A stretch of DNA of 64,000 bases, from contig JAQUIJ010000008.1 of the NCBI GenBank assembly GCA_028683385.1, positions 1 through 64,000 on the forward strand. The letters run 5' to 3'. Positions 8,474 to 16,430 of the stretch are shown here, piece after piece (position 1 is the first letter of the stretch; each line of letters begins with the position of its first letter). Under the pieces are notes generated by a model. That model did not search any database. It was not told the origin of the DNA and was given only the letters and a program-made list of their open reading frames with translations. This stretch comes from Prolixibacteraceae bacterium (GTDB lineage: Bacteria > Bacteroidota > Bacteroidia > Bacteroidales > Prolixibacteraceae). Made by a program: the position numbers and the translations under genes.

Positions 8474-8510
8474 AAAAAAAAGCCTTTCCCATGGATATAG
8501 GGAAAGGCTT
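8474..8510 (-). terminator. Attenuator terminator 2 (leader 2, nearest the aminotransferase)
   Basis: On the minus strand an 11-bp perfect stem (AAGCCTTTCCC with GGGAAAGGCTT, 8480-8510) with a nine-base loop runs into eight T residues. It ends 30 bases before the aminotransferase ATG, so transcription must pass it. Its left arm plus loop (TTTCCCTAT) is exactly complementary to the antiterminator strand at 8531-8539. Confidence 0.85.
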
Positions 8511-8530
8511 TATATCGTTTCTGGCAATAG

Positions 8531-8539
8531 TTTCCCTAT
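8531..8539 (-). promoter_or_regulatory. Antiterminator strand of attenuator 2, overlapping the leader 2 stop codon
   Basis: Minus-strand ATAGGGAAA contains the TAG stop of leader 2 and pairs 9/9 with TTTCCCTAT of terminator 2 (8497-8505). A ribosome that reaches the stop codon would cover it, releasing the terminator; a ribosome stalled earlier would leave it free. Just before it a GTGAAC-GA-GTTCAC palindrome (8540-8553) could form a competing hairpin. Confidence 0.65.
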
Positions 8540-8592
8540 GTGAACTCGTTCACGAAAATGACCACTACCGCTAGAATAAAAAGCTTGTTCAT
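8536..8592 (-). CDS. Leader peptide 2 (18 aa, Val/Ile/Leu-rich)
   Basis: An ATG at 8592 opens an 18-codon frame ending in TAG at 8536: MNKLFILAVVVIFVNEFT. Its core holds a run of three valines and an isoleucine, with Leu, Ile and another Val nearby; eight of 18 residues are branched-chain. The frame begins 15 bases after terminator 1 and stops inside the antiterminator strand of terminator 2, the geometry of a transcription-attenuation leader. It is too short for composition statistics, so reality rests on this geometry and on the parallel design of leader 1. Phenylalanine (three residues) is a less likely control residue. Confidence 0.7.
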   Translation of the reverse strand: MNKLFILAVVVIFVNEFT

Positions 8593-8607
8593 ACTCAATT
8601 GATTCAA

Positions 8608-8642
8608 ATAAAAAAGCCACTCCCTTTTTGAGGGAATGGCTT
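8608..8642 (-). terminator. Attenuator terminator 1 (leader 1)
   Basis: On the minus strand a 12-bp stem (AAGCCATTCCCT with AGGGAGTGGCTT, one T-G wobble, 8614-8642), five-base loop, then a T run. It lies 26 bases beyond the leader 1 stop. The left arm GCCATTCCCTC is complementary at 10 of 11 positions to a strand at the end of leader 1 (8672-8682). Confidence 0.82.
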
Positions 8643-8667
8643 AAATAATCGGATTATATATTGTCGT

Positions 8668-8745
8668 TTATGCCATACCCTCCTTGCCCGAAACCACGAA
8701 TGTGGCCACGATTGCGACTAGGATATGGATAAATTGTTTCTTCAT
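8668..8745 (-). CDS. Leader peptide 1 (25 aa, Ile/Val/Leu-rich)
   Basis: An ATG at 8745 opens 25 codons ending in TAA at 8668. The peptide starts MKKQFIH, continues ILVAIVATFVV and ends SGKEGMA. Eight of 25 residues are Ile, Val or Leu, concentrated in residues 6-18, which resembles ilv-operon leaders. The last codons form the antiterminator strand for terminator 1. The frame could be mistaken for a truncated signal peptide, but the stop, the terminator 26 bases on and a second similar unit directly downstream argue for an attenuator leader. It lies 90 bases after the GH43 stop, so the GH43 transcript may also read into it. Confidence 0.7.
   Translation of the reverse strand: MKKQFIHILVAIVATFVVSGKEGMA
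8672..8682 (-). promoter_or_regulatory. Antiterminator strand of attenuator 1, inside the last codons of leader 1
   Basis: Minus-strand GAGGGTATGGC covers the leader codons for Glu-Gly-Met and part of Ala and pairs with GCCATTCCCTC at 8630-8640 with a single T-T mismatch. A ribosome finishing leader 1 would occlude it and let terminator 1 form. Confidence 0.6.
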
Positions 8746-8835
8746 AATTGTAAGCAAAGGAAAAAATTATTTCCGAATTAAAAACGGTTGCTGTTTTGCT
8801 GTTTTTTATCGTTGATGATTTGGTAACATTTCGAA

Positions 8836-9849
8836 TTACCGTACTTTTCTTTCCGAAACTCCTTCGTTGGTCATTTTTACAGGTTGTATGGTTCCGTCGG
8901 GGTTAAAGTACATGCGGTCAATACAAACCACGCGGTGGTCGCGTCCTTCGTTTGGAATGGGGCGGCGGTGGTAGAAAATATACCAATCGTCGGTTCCGGG
9001 AACATTCACAACCGAATGATGTCCGGCACCCATCGCAATCGATGGATCTGATTTCAAAACCGTATTCAATTTTTTGAACGGACCAAAAGGCGAATCGGCA
9101 ATGGCGTATTCCACTTTATAGGTGTCGTTTGTCCATCCGCCTTCCGACCACATGAGGTAATATTTGCTGTTGCGAATAAACATGAGCGGTCCTTCGACAT
9201 AACCTTCCGGAGTGATTTCCTGAACTATATTTCCATCAGGAAAAGGAACGAGTGCGGTAAAATCGTTGTTGAGTTTGGCAATGTTACAATGTCCCCATCC
9301 ACCATAGATGATGTAATATTGTCCGTCTTTATCCTGAAAAACAAATTGATCGATGGGTTGAGCCTTGTTATAAAATTCCTGAATTAGCGGTTTCCCCAGG
9401 TAATCGAGGAATGGACCTTCGGGTTTTGAGGAAATACCGATACCGATTCCACCAATTTGATTGTCGGCAGCAACATATCCGTCGCGGAATGGAGCCTGAA
9501 TATCGTTAGCCGAGAAAAACAGGTAATAGCTCGTATCTTTTTTAACGATACATGGCGCCCACATGGCTCTTTTAGCCCACTTTACAGCGGCTGTATCGAT
9601 AATGTGCGAGTACTTTTTCCAGTGTACCAGATCTTCAGACGAAATGGCATCGAGAAATGTTTGCTCTTCGTATTTGGCCGAATAAGTTGGATAAACCCAA
9701 AAGGTGTGGTCGAAAATTGCACCTTCCGGATCGGCATACCACCCTTCCATAATTGGGTTTCCGGAGGTTTTTGTTTGTTTAGTCTGTGCTGTGCAGTTTC
9801 CGAAAATCAGTCCGATTGCCAGCATTAAGATGAATTGTTTTTTAGTCAT
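8836..9849 (-). CDS. Glycoside hydrolase family 43 protein (beta-xylosidase/alpha-arabinofuranosidase type)
   Basis: 337 aa exported enzyme with an N-terminal hydrophobic signal ending GNCTAQ (possible lipoprotein, Cys19). GH43 five-bladed propeller motifs are present: WYADPEGAIF with the catalytic base Asp40, WAKRAMWAPCI (pKa-modulator region), and GYVEGPLMF with the general acid Glu219, followed by YYLMWSEGGW and GAGHHSVV. Members release xylose or arabinose from plant polysaccharides. It is co-directional with the SMP-30 gene (10-base gap), so the two form an operon. No terminator separates it from the attenuator region downstream. Confidence 0.88.
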   Translation of the reverse strand: MTKKQFILMLAIGLIFGNCTAQTKQTKTSGNPIMEGWYADPEGAIFDHTFWVYPTYSAKYEEQTFLDAISSEDLVHWKKYSHIIDTAAVKWAKRAMWAPCIVKKDTSYYLFFSANDIQAPFRDGYVAADNQIGGIGIGISSKPEGPFLDYLGKPLIQEFYNKAQPIDQFVFQDKDGQYYIIYGGWGHCNIAKLNNDFTALVPFPDGNIVQEITPEGYVEGPLMFIRNSKYYLMWSEGGWTNDTYKVEYAIADSPFGPFKKLNTVLKSDPSIAMGAGHHSVVNVPGTDDWYIFYHRRPIPNEGRDHRVVCIDRMYFNPDGTIQPVKMTNEGVSERKVR

Positions 9850-9859
9850 TTATATTGAT

Positions 9860-10747
9860 TTAGTTAACTCCTTTGGTGTTCATTTTCAGGGTATATACCG
9901 AAGTGCGTGCCGTAATGAAAAGGATATTCCGCTTTTTACCGCCAAAACATACATTCGAAGGTTGCTCCGGAACTTCAATTCGCGCAATACTTTCACCTTT
10001 TGGATTGAATACCGATACAACATTGTTGGTCAGATATACATTCCCCTGGTTGTCGATGGTCATTCCATCCGAACCTTCAGGAGCAAAAAAGGTCTTGTTG
10101 GCAAGCGATCCATCAGTTTGAATGTCGTATTTCCAGATTTTATGATCCTGAATGTCGCTTACATAAAGCGTTTTTCCATCCGGAGTTCCAATCAGTCCAT
10201 TCGGTTGTTTGTAGTCGTCAATCACGCGAATTACTTTTCCTGCCGGATTTAAATAGTAAACTCCCCGTTTGTCCTGAAGTTCTTTTCTTCCCGGTTCCCA
10301 ATAGTCGCGGGCGTAATATGGATCGGAAAAATAGATTCCGCCGTTGGGTGCAATCCACAGGTCGTTTGGCGCATTTAGTGGTTCACCGTTGTAATTTTCG
10401 GCAATGATTTTCATCTTTCCTTTTTTGTCGAAAATCACTAAGCGGTTATGCAGATCGGCACAGGCAACCAGTTCTCCTTTTTTATTGAAATAGGTTCCGT
10501 TCGACCGTTCGCACGATTGCAAAAAAGTAGTGATTTTATTGCCCTTTTCATCCCAGATAAAAATTTTGTCGTTTGGCTGATCGGTAAAAAATATCCGACC
10601 ATCAGGAGCAACCGAAGGCCCTTCGGTAAAGGCATAACCGCCACCAGCCTTGGTCACTTTTGAATTTTGATCGAATAATTGATTGTTTTGCGATTGTCCG
10701 TAAAGAACTGAGAGAAAAAAAACTCCAAGAAGTAGAAGTTTATTCAT
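9860..10747 (-). CDS. SMP-30/gluconolactonase family protein
   Basis: 295 aa, signal peptide (to about residue 19, YGQSQ), then a six-bladed beta-propeller of the SMP-30/gluconolactonase/LRE family. The metal-binding Glu lies in AFTEGPSVAPDG, with an Asn/Asp pair in NAPNDLW and a later Asp in the TLYVSDIQDHKIW region. Such enzymes hydrolyse sugar lactones. The signal peptide places it in the periplasm, so it may open lactones formed from extracellular sugars. It is the first gene of an operon with GH43 and divergent from the DUF2490-like gene. Confidence 0.87.
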   Translation of the reverse strand: MNKLLLLGVFFLSVLYGQSQNNQLFDQNSKVTKAGGGYAFTEGPSVAPDGRIFFTDQPNDKIFIWDEKGNKITTFLQSCERSNGTYFNKKGELVACADLHNRLVIFDKKGKMKIIAENYNGEPLNAPNDLWIAPNGGIYFSDPYYARDYWEPGRKELQDKRGVYYLNPAGKVIRVIDDYKQPNGLIGTPDGKTLYVSDIQDHKIWKYDIQTDGSLANKTFFAPEGSDGMTIDNQGNVYLTNNVVSVFNPKGESIARIEVPEQPSNVCFGGKKRNILFITARTSVYTLKMNTKGVN

Positions 10748-10857
10748 GGTTATTTTTTTAGTTTGGTTTTTGAATTTTGTGGAAGGAAACTAATAAAATG
10801 TATTTTTATGCCTTCCGAAACGCTAAAGATAAAATTCAGATTTTAAAAACATTGTAA

Positions 10858-11517
10858 ATGAGGGTAAAATTTCCAGGATTACTGCTTTTTCTGACGGTAT
10901 TTGCTTTTCAAGAATGCTTCGCAGGGCCTGGTTCTGATGGTTCCTATCTCTGGAATTCGACAAGTATCACCTATTCATTTAATGATAAAACTGAACTTTC
11001 TTTTGGCAATAAAGAACACTATAGTAATCAGATTGACAGGCTCGAATATTATCATTTTGAACTGATTGGCTATCGCAAGTTGACCAATAAATTTTCACTT
11101 GGACTTGGGTTGCGGCAGACCGAAAGTTACAAGCCGAGCGGCTGGAACCCGGGGCAAACCTATTTGTTCTATGGGATTTTGTTCTTCAATCCTTTTGATA
11201 TGAAGATTAAATTTTCGAACCGACTTACCGCAAAAGTTAGTAAGACAGCCGACACCCAATATGGCTTGGACAATATTTCGAACATCGATTTCTTTACGAA
11301 ATCGAAATGCAAATTTCCCAAGCCTTATCTGATGGATGAACTATTTTCGAATTTAAATTCAGGAAAGGTTCAAACGATTCGAATTTACGGTGGTTTTCAT
11401 ATGTTCAAAAAAGAACATTGGGGAATTGACCTTTACTACTGCAATTGGCAAACCCGATCGACCGCCGATTGGAAAGCTTACAATGTGCTTGGGATAAGTA
11501 CCAAAGTGCGAATTTGA
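10858..11517 (+). CDS. DUF2490-like outer-membrane protein
   Basis: 219 aa with a signal peptide ending near CFAGPG. The mature part has alternating aromatic strands (SYLWNSTSITYSF, LEYYHFELIGYRKL, FSLGLGLRQTESY) and repeated WNPG/NRLTAK-like strands, typical of small beta-barrel proteins of the DUF2490 group. The molecular role is unknown. It is a single gene, divergent from the SMP-30 operon and convergent with the esterase gene at 10 bases. The family call is by resemblance only. Confidence 0.6.
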   Translation: MRVKFPGLLLFLTVFAFQECFAGPGSDGSYLWNSTSITYSFNDKTELSFGNKEHYSNQIDRLEYYHFELIGYRKLTNKFSLGLGLRQTESYKPSGWNPGQTYLFYGILFFNPFDMKIKFSNRLTAKVSKTADTQYGLDNISNIDFFTKSKCKFPKPYLMDELFSNLNSGKVQTIRIYGGFHMFKKEHWGIDLYYCNWQTRSTADWKAYNVLGISTKVRI

Positions 11518-11527
11518 AACTCCATAT

Positions 11528-12433
11528 TTACTTCGTAATTGCGCTCTTCTGCATCCATTCAAACAATGGTCGCATCCATTCGTCGCAGGGTAATTTCAGC
11601 ACAAAACCGTGATTTCCTGAAGGATAAAGGTGCATTTCGGTGGGAATTTTATTTTTAATTAATTGCTGGTAAAAACGAATGCTGTTTTCAACCGGAACAA
11701 CAGTATCGTCACCAGTGTGCGTGATCCAGGTTGGTGGCGTATTCGCTGTGACCTGCAGATCGTTCGAAAAGAGCGTAACCTGTTTTTCTGAAGGTGATTC
11801 CCCCAGTAAATTATTCTTTGATCCGCCGTGTGTTAAACCATCTTGCATGCTTATGACCGGATAAACGAGAATCATAAAATCGGGTCTAAGGTTGATGTTT
11901 TCAGGATTGGGAATGTATGCTTTGTTGAAATGTGTACCAGCAGTTGACGCCAGATGTCCTCCTGCTGAGAATCCCATAATCCCGATTTTAGCTGGGTCCA
12001 CTTTCCAATCAGAAGCGTGCTCTCGAACGCTTTTTATAGCTTGTTGCGCATCCTGCAATGGTCCAATGGATTTGTCTGTCATGATGGAATCGCTGGGCAA
12101 ACGGTACTTTAAGATAAAAGCTGCGACCCCGTTTTTCTGAAATGTTTCAGCAATATTAGTCCCTTCAAGTCGGTAACTTTCCATACCGTAGCCACCTCCC
12201 GGGCAAATAACAACGGCAGCTCCAGTGGCAATTTTTTCATCCGGAAGATAAACGGCTAATGTCGGTTGTGAAATGCTTCGAAACCCCAACAACTGACCGT
12301 CCTTTTCCATTTTTATTTCTTTCATCGGGTAATCCGTACTATTGGGTATGACACTTGGATAAAGCGGAATAATTTGTTGTGCTGAGAGCTGCAACGACAC
12401 AAACAGGATTGAAATAGTGGCAAATCGTTTCAT
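11528..12433 (-). CDS. Secreted alpha/beta hydrolase (acetyl xylan/feruloyl esterase-like)
   Basis: 301 aa with a signal peptide (to about residue 18). Alpha/beta-hydrolase features: oxyanion-hole CPGGGYGMES, nucleophile elbow GFSAGGHLA, an acid residue in THTGDDTVVP and the catalytic His in PSGNHGF. The pattern resembles Bacteroidota BD-FAE-type carbohydrate esterases, which remove acetyl or feruloyl groups from hemicellulose. It lies 4 bases downstream of the polysaccharide deacetylase gene on the same strand, an operon of two ester/amide-removing enzymes. GH43 is nearby, so a xylan-related role is plausible but inferred. Confidence 0.85.
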   Translation of the reverse strand: MKRFATISILFVSLQLSAQQIIPLYPSVIPNSTDYPMKEIKMEKDGQLLGFRSISQPTLAVYLPDEKIATGAAVVICPGGGYGMESYRLEGTNIAETFQKNGVAAFILKYRLPSDSIMTDKSIGPLQDAQQAIKSVREHASDWKVDPAKIGIMGFSAGGHLASTAGTHFNKAYIPNPENINLRPDFMILVYPVISMQDGLTHGGSKNNLLGESPSEKQVTLFSNDLQVTANTPPTWITHTGDDTVVPVENSIRFYQQLIKNKIPTEMHLYPSGNHGFVLKLPCDEWMRPLFEWMQKSAITK

Positions 12434-12437
12434 ATTT

Positions 12438-13226
12438 TTAGTTTTTCAGTTTTTTAGTTAGGTCAGGAACAATTGTTTTCATCGCTTTTTTCGCATTGAT
12501 GTATTTTCCCAGGTCGCGAAAAGCGATTACATTAAAATGATTGTCAGATAGATATTGTAGATATTCTTTAAATAATTCGGGGGTTGTATTTACCCATGGA
12601 TGTTCTGCATCAGGAACTCCGTGAATGGTCAACACCACAATTTTTCCATCGCGAGCATTACTGAAAGCTTCCATGATTTGTGATTTGTTTTCAGAATTCA
12701 TGGCCCAGCTTGGAATCAGAAGTGGATGATCGATTAATGGATCGTATGCCCGGCTTCCACCTGCTCGGGCAAATTGATAACCTTTTCCCTGAAGAACTTT
12801 TAATCCAGGCAAGCTAAGGCTGTAGCCCGGGTAGGCAAAAGTTGTTGGGCGTGCGATTTTCATCGAATCACATTTCCGTTCAATGTAATTAAGTTGCTCT
12901 TCAATTTTCTCTTTGGATAATTTCGCAATAGCCGGATGATTTCGGGTGTGGTTAGCAATCTCAAAACCCATTCGATTAAGTTCACCGATCTGTCGCCAGT
13001 TCATGTATTTGGCAGTGTCGTTGAAGTTGGGTGGAAATTCACAAATGAAAAAAGTGGCTCCAAATCCATATTCTTTCAGGAGTGGAGCAACTACAGAATA
13101 TTGGCTGGCAGTGGCATCGTCGAAAGTTAATACAACTAGTTTGTCCGGAATTGGTTTCTTTACAATTCTTGAAAAGCCTGTAATCGCTGTAAAAAGGATC
13201 AATAGAAGCGTAACTGTTTTCTTCAT
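12438..13226 (-). CDS. Polysaccharide deacetylase (NodB homology)
   Basis: About 262 aa from the ATG at 13226 (signal peptide MKKTVTLLLILFTAITGFS). The frame extends to a GTG at 13247, but this ATG gives a normal signal sequence. NodB motifs: VLTFDDATAS (catalytic and metal Asp), the metal-binding pair in NHTRNHP, and the late LTIHGVP histidine. Enzymes of this carbohydrate-esterase 4 fold remove N- or O-acetyl groups from chitin, peptidoglycan or xylan. It is first in an operon with the esterase. The substrate is not deducible. Confidence 0.87.
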   Translation of the reverse strand: MKKTVTLLLILFTAITGFSRIVKKPIPDKLVVLTFDDATASQYSVVAPLLKEYGFGATFFICEFPPNFNDTAKYMNWRQIGELNRMGFEIANHTRNHPAIAKLSKEKIEEQLNYIERKCDSMKIARPTTFAYPGYSLSLPGLKVLQGKGYQFARAGGSRAYDPLIDHPLLIPSWAMNSENKSQIMEAFSNARDGKIVVLTIHGVPDAEHPWVNTTPELFKEYLQYLSDNHFNVIAFRDLGKYINAKKAMKTIVPDLTKKLKN

Positions 13227-13291
13227 GAGTTGCTTGTTAGTCAACACAAAAATAACAGGCGAAATGTTAAATCCGCAATAACAGACAATAT

Positions 13292-13810
13292 TTAAAATCC
13301 GTTTGAATGAATTTTTCCGAAATTCAGTTCGCTAAATGGTTTGCCTTCGTGAACACGTTGCGCATGGCCAATAGAAACAATGCTTAAAACCCGGAATCCT
13401 TCAGGAATGTGAAGGGTTTCGCATACATAAGCTTCGCTGGTTTTTTCTTCAGAATACTCTCGACCACGAATCTGAATCCAGCAACTGCCTAGCCCGAGCG
13501 AATGCGCAGTTAAATGTGCGATGAAAGCTGCAATCGACGAATCTTCAATCCATGCAACCGTTTTACTTTCATCAACTAAAACAGCAATTGCCAGTTTTGC
13601 TGTTTGCAAAGACGCAGCTCCGTGTGGTTTGCAAAGCGCTAATTTCTGAAGCAATTCAGGTTCGTCGATAAAAATATATTCGCAGGCATTCGAGTTTTTT
13701 GAAGTTGGAGCGCGAAGGATGGCTTCTTTAAGTATGTCAAATTTCACTGGTTCGATATGCTGTTCGGTAAATTTCCGGATACTCCGCCTGGTGCGTAAAA
13801 GATCGATCAT
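13292..13810 (-). CDS. Nitroreductase family protein
   Basis: 172 aa if started at the ATG at 13810 (MIDLLRTRRSIRKF), which places the RTRRSIRKF FMN-binding arm at the N-terminus as in other nitroreductases. The frame is open 48 codons further but that stretch has no family similarity. Other signs: RAPTSKNSNACEYIFI, SIAAFIAHLTAHSLGLGSCW, and a C-terminal GHAQRVHEGKP. These are small FMN-dependent NAD(P)H oxidoreductases of unknown physiological substrate. It is divergent from the lipoprotein gene starting at 13908. Confidence 0.87.
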   Translation of the reverse strand: MIDLLRTRRSIRKFTEQHIEPVKFDILKEAILRAPTSKNSNACEYIFIDEPELLQKLALCKPHGAASLQTAKLAIAVLVDESKTVAWIEDSSIAAFIAHLTAHSLGLGSCWIQIRGREYSEEKTSEAYVCETLHIPEGFRVLSIVSIGHAQRVHEGKPFSELNFGKIHSNGF

Positions 13811-13907
13811 TTTGCGTTTGTTTAATTGTTTGGTACAAAGCAAAAAAAATGCTTGCTTGCGAGCAACTTTTTTAGCGTTTCGTCCATCTGAATTAAAAAG
13901 AATTAAC

Positions 13908-14372
13908 ATGCTCCGGAAATTTCTATTCATATGTGCCGTTTTAACGGTTGTCATTTCTTGTACTTACGATTCGTTGGTCAAGGAAAGCGACAATTCGGAT
14001 TTGATTATAAAAACAGGGACTGTTTGCGGTTGGTGTTCGGTCAACGATACATTAACCATCACCCGAAATGCAATCAGGTATGTGAACTATACGAATTGTA
14101 ATGTAAATAAACCTTCAGTGGAAAAGGCCGGGCAGATAAATGCCACGGAACTTGACGCATTGCTTGCCAAACTTGATTTTGCCGAACTGAAAAAGCTTGA
14201 TCTGAACAGTTCAAATGTTAGTTTTGATGGTTGTGATGATTGGATATATTTCAAAAACGGAACTGAAAATCATTACATTCGTTTCACTAGAAATGATCCC
14301 AAACTTCAGTCCATTCAGGCTTTTGTCGATCAGTTGAATGCCATTAAAACCCAATATACTGTTGCTAAATAA
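13908..14372 (+). CDS. Hypothetical lipoprotein
   Basis: 154 aa from the ATG at 13908. The frame is open from 13719, but this start gives a proper lipoprotein signal: MLRKFLFICAVLTVVISC with Cys18. The mature part contains CGWCSVND, GCDDW and an isolated Cys in NYTNCN, so disulphides are possible. I do not recognise the family. The small globular periplasmic type with a helical C-terminus (LQSIQAFVDQLNAIK) resembles uncharacterised Bacteroidota lipoproteins. It stands alone, divergent from the nitroreductase and 118 bases ahead of the sigma factor. Confidence 0.6.
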   Translation: MLRKFLFICAVLTVVISCTYDSLVKESDNSDLIIKTGTVCGWCSVNDTLTITRNAIRYVNYTNCNVNKPSVEKAGQINATELDALLAKLDFAELKKLDLNSSNVSFDGCDDWIYFKNGTENHYIRFTRNDPKLQSIQAFVDQLNAIKTQYTVAK

Positions 14373-14490
14373 AGTATTGCATTCCAGTCAAATTTAACTC
14401 TTCAACTACTCCCTCCAGATTAAATTCGTATAATTGTTGTGTGAAACATTTGCGAGTCAAATTTTTTTACCTCAAAATTACGAATGAAAA

Positions 14491-15081
14491 GTGGTCAGAG
14501 ATAGAAGCCAGTGGTTAGGTGTATGGAAGCGGTTTCGGTTGGGCGATCGGTATGCATTTAGCGAAATCTATGAAGAGTTTGCCGATGTGTTATTTGCTTA
14601 TGGAAGTAAAATTACAGGCGACCGTGAATTACTTAAAGACTGCATACAAGATTTATTTTATAATCTTTATCGGTATAATATTCAATTGCAAAATCCTGAA
14701 AATCTTGAATTCTATTTATTCCGATCACTCAAAAATGACATTATTCGCAAAATTCGGAAGAATTATCACGAAGCAAGTTTGACTGACGAAGGAATGTTTC
14801 AGTTCGATTTAAAATTTCAGGCAGAGCAGGATATTCATGATGTTGAATCGAATGAATTACGGGTGAATGCTCTTCGAAAAATACTTCAAACTATTGATCC
14901 CCAGAAACGGGAACTACTGTTTCTTAAATTCAGTACCGGATTAAATTATTCTGAAATTGGTGAACTTGTTGGAATGACCTCAGACGCTGTTAAAAAGCAG
15001 GTTTATCGTACCCTTGACAATCTTCGTGATAAATTTGGCGATCAATTACTTTCCTTGTTGATGATCTCCATCAGACGCTAA
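14491..15081 (+). CDS. ECF RNA polymerase sigma factor (Bacteroidota expansion type)
   Basis: 196 aa. Region 2 (about 20-85) contains YAFSEIYEEFADVLFAYGSKIT, DCIQDLFYNLY and YLFRSLKNDIIRKIR. Region 4 (about 125-185) is a helix-turn-helix, LNYSEIGELVGMTSDAVKKQVYRTLDNLR. It uses a GTG start: the nearby ATG at 14484 meets a stop after six codons. It is followed by a FecR anti-sigma factor and an STN-domain SusC, the classical Bacteroidota cell-surface signalling cassette. There, substrate in the receptor signals through FecR to release the sigma factor for the transporter operon. Confidence 0.9.
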   Translation: MVRDRSQWLGVWKRFRLGDRYAFSEIYEEFADVLFAYGSKITGDRELLKDCIQDLFYNLYRYNIQLQNPENLEFYLFRSLKNDIIRKIRKNYHEASLTDEGMFQFDLKFQAEQDIHDVESNELRVNALRKILQTIDPQKRELLFLKFSTGLNYSEIGELVGMTSDAVKKQVYRTLDNLRDKFGDQLLSLLMISIRR

Positions 15082-15149
15082 AAATATTTTTTCAAAAATT
15101 TGTCCCTTTTTTCAATGTCGCTACTCTTTGAGATATAAACATTGAAATA

Positions 15150-16346
15150 ATGACTTTTTCTGATCAAAAATTCATAGAGGATCCAAAGTTCCTGCAATGG
15201 ATATTCCATAACAACCGATTGGTCGATCAATATTGGGAACAATATCTTTTGGAGCATCCAGAAGAAGAAGCACAGATTATTGAGCTTAAAACCCGCCTTT
15301 CGGAATTGAAGTATTCAGATGAAACTATGTTACAGTTTGAAAAAGAGCAAATTGAGCAGCAAGTTATATCGCGAATCAATCTGGATCTTGAAAAGAATAA
15401 GCGGCAATCAATATTCGTTTCTTTCATGAAATATGCTGCTGTTGCTATAGCCTTTGCTGTTATTGGAGGTCTTGCTGTTTATTTAAATTCGGACAATAAG
15501 TCGATTTACCAGCAGCTTGCCGGACAAATGGTGCAGATTCCTTTGACGGGGCAGGGACCATTGCTGATTACTTCAACCGGAGAAAATGTTGATCTTAAAA
15601 AATCAAATTCAAGTGTAGATTATACACGTAACGGAACCATCGTTTTAAACAGTGATTCAGTTATTAAGGCAGCCGATGACATCCCTAACGTGATGAATCA
15701 GTTGGTTATTCCATATGGAAACCAATCTAAACTGATTTTATCCGACAATACTGTTGTTTGGCTGAATGCAGGTAGCCGTTTGGTTTATCCTACTTTTTTT
15801 AGCGGTAAAACACGAGAAGTTCTTCTGTTTGGAGAAGCCTTTTTCGAAGTTTCAAAAAATGCAGAGAAGCCCTTCATTGTTAAAACTTCTGACATTGAAA
15901 TTAAAGTACTTGGAACTCAATTTAATGTGTCGGCCTATACCGAAGACAAGGTGATTCAAACGGTACTGAAAGAAGGAAGTGTTGCGATTCGCCAAAACAA
16001 CTCTACTTTTTTTGATAAAGAGGTTGTTCTAAAGCCAAACCAGATGGCATCATTCTCGAAAGGCTCGAACGAGACTAAGCTTTATGATGTGGATGCCAGT
16101 TATTACACTTTGTGGACCAAAGGATTACTGAGTTTTGATGATGTTGATTTCAACCGCATACTGAAAAAGGTTGAACGCTTCTATAATATTTCTGTAAATT
16201 TTTCGGAGCCAATTCTTGGAACAATTCGTATAAGTGGCAAGCTTGATTTGAAAAAGAGCAAGGACGAAGTGCTTGAATATCTGGAGAAAGTATCGTTGAC
16301 GAATATCAAAAAAGTAAACGAAAACCAATATATGGTGAAAAAATAA
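15150..16346 (+). CDS. FecR family anti-sigma factor
   Basis: 398 aa. A cytoplasmic N-terminal domain (about 1-90) is followed by one membrane helix (YAAVAIAFAVIGGLAVYL, about 95-113) and a periplasmic FecR domain with the hallmark stretches VVWLNAGSRLVYPTFFSG, GEAFFEVSKNAEKPFIVKT and VLGTQFNVSAY. A C-terminal DUF4974-like domain (FDDVDFNRILKKVERFY) is thought to contact the receptor's STN domain. It lies 68 bases after the sigma gene and 84 before SusC. It probably senses the receptor state and controls the sigma factor encoded just upstream. Confidence 0.92.
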   Translation: MTFSDQKFIEDPKFLQWIFHNNRLVDQYWEQYLLEHPEEEAQIIELKTRLSELKYSDETMLQFEKEQIEQQVISRINLDLEKNKRQSIFVSFMKYAAVAIAFAVIGGLAVYLNSDNKSIYQQLAGQMVQIPLTGQGPLLITSTGENVDLKKSNSSVDYTRNGTIVLNSDSVIKAADDIPNVMNQLVIPYGNQSKLILSDNTVVWLNAGSRLVYPTFFSGKTREVLLFGEAFFEVSKNAEKPFIVKTSDIEIKVLGTQFNVSAYTEDKVIQTVLKEGSVAIRQNNSTFFDKEVVLKPNQMASFSKGSNETKLYDVDASYYTLWTKGLLSFDDVDFNRILKKVERFYNISVNFSEPILGTIRISGKLDLKKSKDEVLEYLEKVSLTNIKKVNENQYMVKK

Positions 16347-16430
16347 AAACCGGAAAATGGTGGAACATTTCCCGGTTAAACAAATACGAGTTACTAGTTC
16401 AGTATTTATTATTTAAAACAGTTCAAATCT

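Noticed and set aside
8668-8745. Leader ORF 1 considered as the broken signal peptide of a lost gene
   Set aside because: A proper stop codon, a terminator 26 bases on, an antiterminator match and a second independent unit of the same design fit an attenuator better.
8755-8762. TTCCTTTG as a -7 promoter box for leader 1
   Set aside because: One mismatch to TAnnTTTG, no -33 element and only nine bases to the ATG; too weak to list.
13292-13954. Long N-terminal extension of the nitroreductase overlapping the divergent lipoprotein signal
   Set aside because: The extension has no family similarity and overlaps a convincing divergent lipoprotein start; the internal ATG at 13810 is preferred.
16348-16377. 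Stem AACCGG...CCGGTT after fecR considered as a terminator before SusC
   Set aside because: The downstream side is A-rich (TTAAACAAATA) with no T run, and fecR and SusC are usually linked; left unassigned.
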